From Nevskia sp035651715 (GTDB lineage Bacteria; Pseudomonadota; Gammaproteobacteria; Nevskiales; Nevskiaceae): 64,000 bases of DNA. A program made the position numbers and the translations under genes. The DNA is taken from assembly GCA_035651715.1 (NCBI GenBank), contig DASRFD010000112.1, positions 1 to 64,000 on the forward strand, given 5' to 3'. Positions 63,337 through 64,000 of the stretch are shown piece after piece. The first letter of the stretch is position 1; each line of letters begins with the position of its first letter. The notes below the pieces were generated by a model. That model saw nothing but the letters and a program-made list of their open reading frames with translations. It was not told the origin of the DNA and did not search any database.

Positions 63337-64000
63337 CGTTGCTTTTCCCCTCCCGCTCCAGCAGCGCGGCCTTGCGCCGCACCCCCCAGCGGTAGCCCGA
63401 CAGGCGGCCGTCGGCGCCGACCACGCGGTGGCAGGGGATGAGCATGGCGATGCGGTTGGTGGCGCAGGCCGTGGCCACGGCGCGGCTCGCCCTGGGTTCG
63501 CCCAGGCGCTGCGCCACCGCGCCATAGCTCAGGGTTTCGCCCAGTGGAATCTGCCGCAGCGCGCGCCACACCCGCGACTGGAAGGCCGTGCCCTGGATAT
63601 CCAGGGGCAGGTCCAGCGCCTCGCGCGGCAGCAGCACGAAATCGCGCACCTGCTCGAACCAGCCGTACAGCCGCGCCTCGTCGTTGTGCAGCCGCGCCCT
63701 GGGGAAGGCCGCGCGCAGCTCCTCCAGCAGCCGCCCCGGCTCCTCGCCGAACGCCAGCCAGCAGACGCCGCGCCGCGTCGCCGCCAGCAGCATCCAGCCC
63801 AGGTCGGACAGGCCCATCCACCAGCCGATGTCGACCGAGCCGCGCAACTTGCCCGGGGCCGCGCCCAGCGCCGCGCCGGCGTTGGCGTAGGCCGCCGCGC
63901 TGGATTCGTAGCCGGCGCTGAACACGGCGTCGAGCGCGGTGCGGTCCTGGTTCAGGGCCTGGGTCAGCCGGTGCAGGGCCAGGGCCTGGGCGTAGGCCTT
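63332..64000 (-). CDS. ada: Ada-like O6-methylguanine-DNA methyltransferase (3' part)
   Basis: C-terminal 222 residues; the gene continues past the right edge. First visible part resembles the end of an AraC-type helix-turn-helix (LDAVFSAGYESSAAAYANAG), and then the methyltransferase domain with the active-site PCHRVVGADGRLSGYRWG. Ada proteins repair alkylated DNA and activate the adaptive response. Whether the N-terminal zinc/methylphosphotriester domain is present cannot be seen. Confidence 0.9.
   Translation of the reverse strand, partial: KAYAQALALHRLTQALNQDRTALDAVFSAGYESSAAAYANAGAALGAAPGKLRGSVDIGWWMGLSDLGWMLLAATRRGVCWLAFGEEPGRLLEELRAAFPRARLHNDEARLYGWFEQVRDFVLLPREALDLPLDIQGTAFQSRVWRALRQIPLGETLSYGAVAQRLGEPRASRAVATACATNRIAMLIPCHRVVGADGRLSGYRWGVRRKAALLEREGKSNG

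Overview
The window is a very GC-rich bacterial chromosome segment with tightly packed genes and no rRNA, tRNA, CRISPR array, transposase or phage gene that I could see. Several gene orders point to a gammaproteobacterium: murU-amgK divergent from lptD-surA-pdxA-rsmA, bamD-rluD-pgeF, opgG/opgH, and nadE-sucD-sucC beside pilS-pilR. The last order, with high GC, recalls the Xanthomonadales/Nevskiales side of the class. That placement is inference from gene order, not a phylogenetic result.

Layout. 1-5.8 kb: an NAD-dependent, molybdenum type formate dehydrogenase operon (OFA-family transporter, fdsG, fdsB, fdsA; fdsA runs off the left edge), divergent from a ModE-like regulator; the space between them holds three inverted repeats. 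6-15.5 kb: accessory genes, including an epoxide hydrolase-like enzyme, a DUF2167 protein, a small membrane protein, a very large M48 metalloprotease and another membrane protein in one direction, then a DJ-1/AraC regulator, a DJ-1/PfpI enzyme and a glutathione transferase. 15.6-25.9 kb: argG, rnt, the osmoregulated periplasmic glucan genes opgG and opgH with a DUF347-repeat membrane protein between them, a probable ornithine-lipid pair olsB-olsA, lipA and a GDP-mannose hydrolase-like Nudix enzyme. 25.9-34.6 kb: an exported protein, an OsmC protein, the murU-amgK peptidoglycan recycling pair, and the outer-membrane biogenesis operon lptD-surA-pdxA-rsmA.

34.6-43.6 kb: a single-strand Flp/Tad pilus operon (flp, tadE-like, rcpC, rcpA, tadZ, tadA, tadB, tadC, tadD, a DUF3613 gene) ending in a clear terminator and led by a recognisable promoter. 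It lies between rsmA and apaH, which in many gammaproteobacteria are nearly adjacent (rsmA-apaG-apaH); no apaG is seen, so the tad operon looks like an insertion into a conserved core cluster. 43.7-52.5 kb: apaH, two tandem GT87-type glycosyltransferases, an isoprenylcysteine methyltransferase-like enzyme, an AUR1-like PAP2 protein, an RND/MMPL transporter and its YCF48-type partner. 52.7-64 kb: pgeF, rluD, a bamD with an unusual C-terminal extension, nadE, sucD, sucC, a small zinc-ribbon-like protein, pilS, pilR and the 3' part of ada.

The main theme is envelope work: LPS export, outer membrane protein folding and insertion, periplasmic glucans, aminolipids, wall recycling, surface pili and their regulation. 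Short hairpin-forming intergenic repeats of at least three types are scattered through the window and are a second theme worth following.
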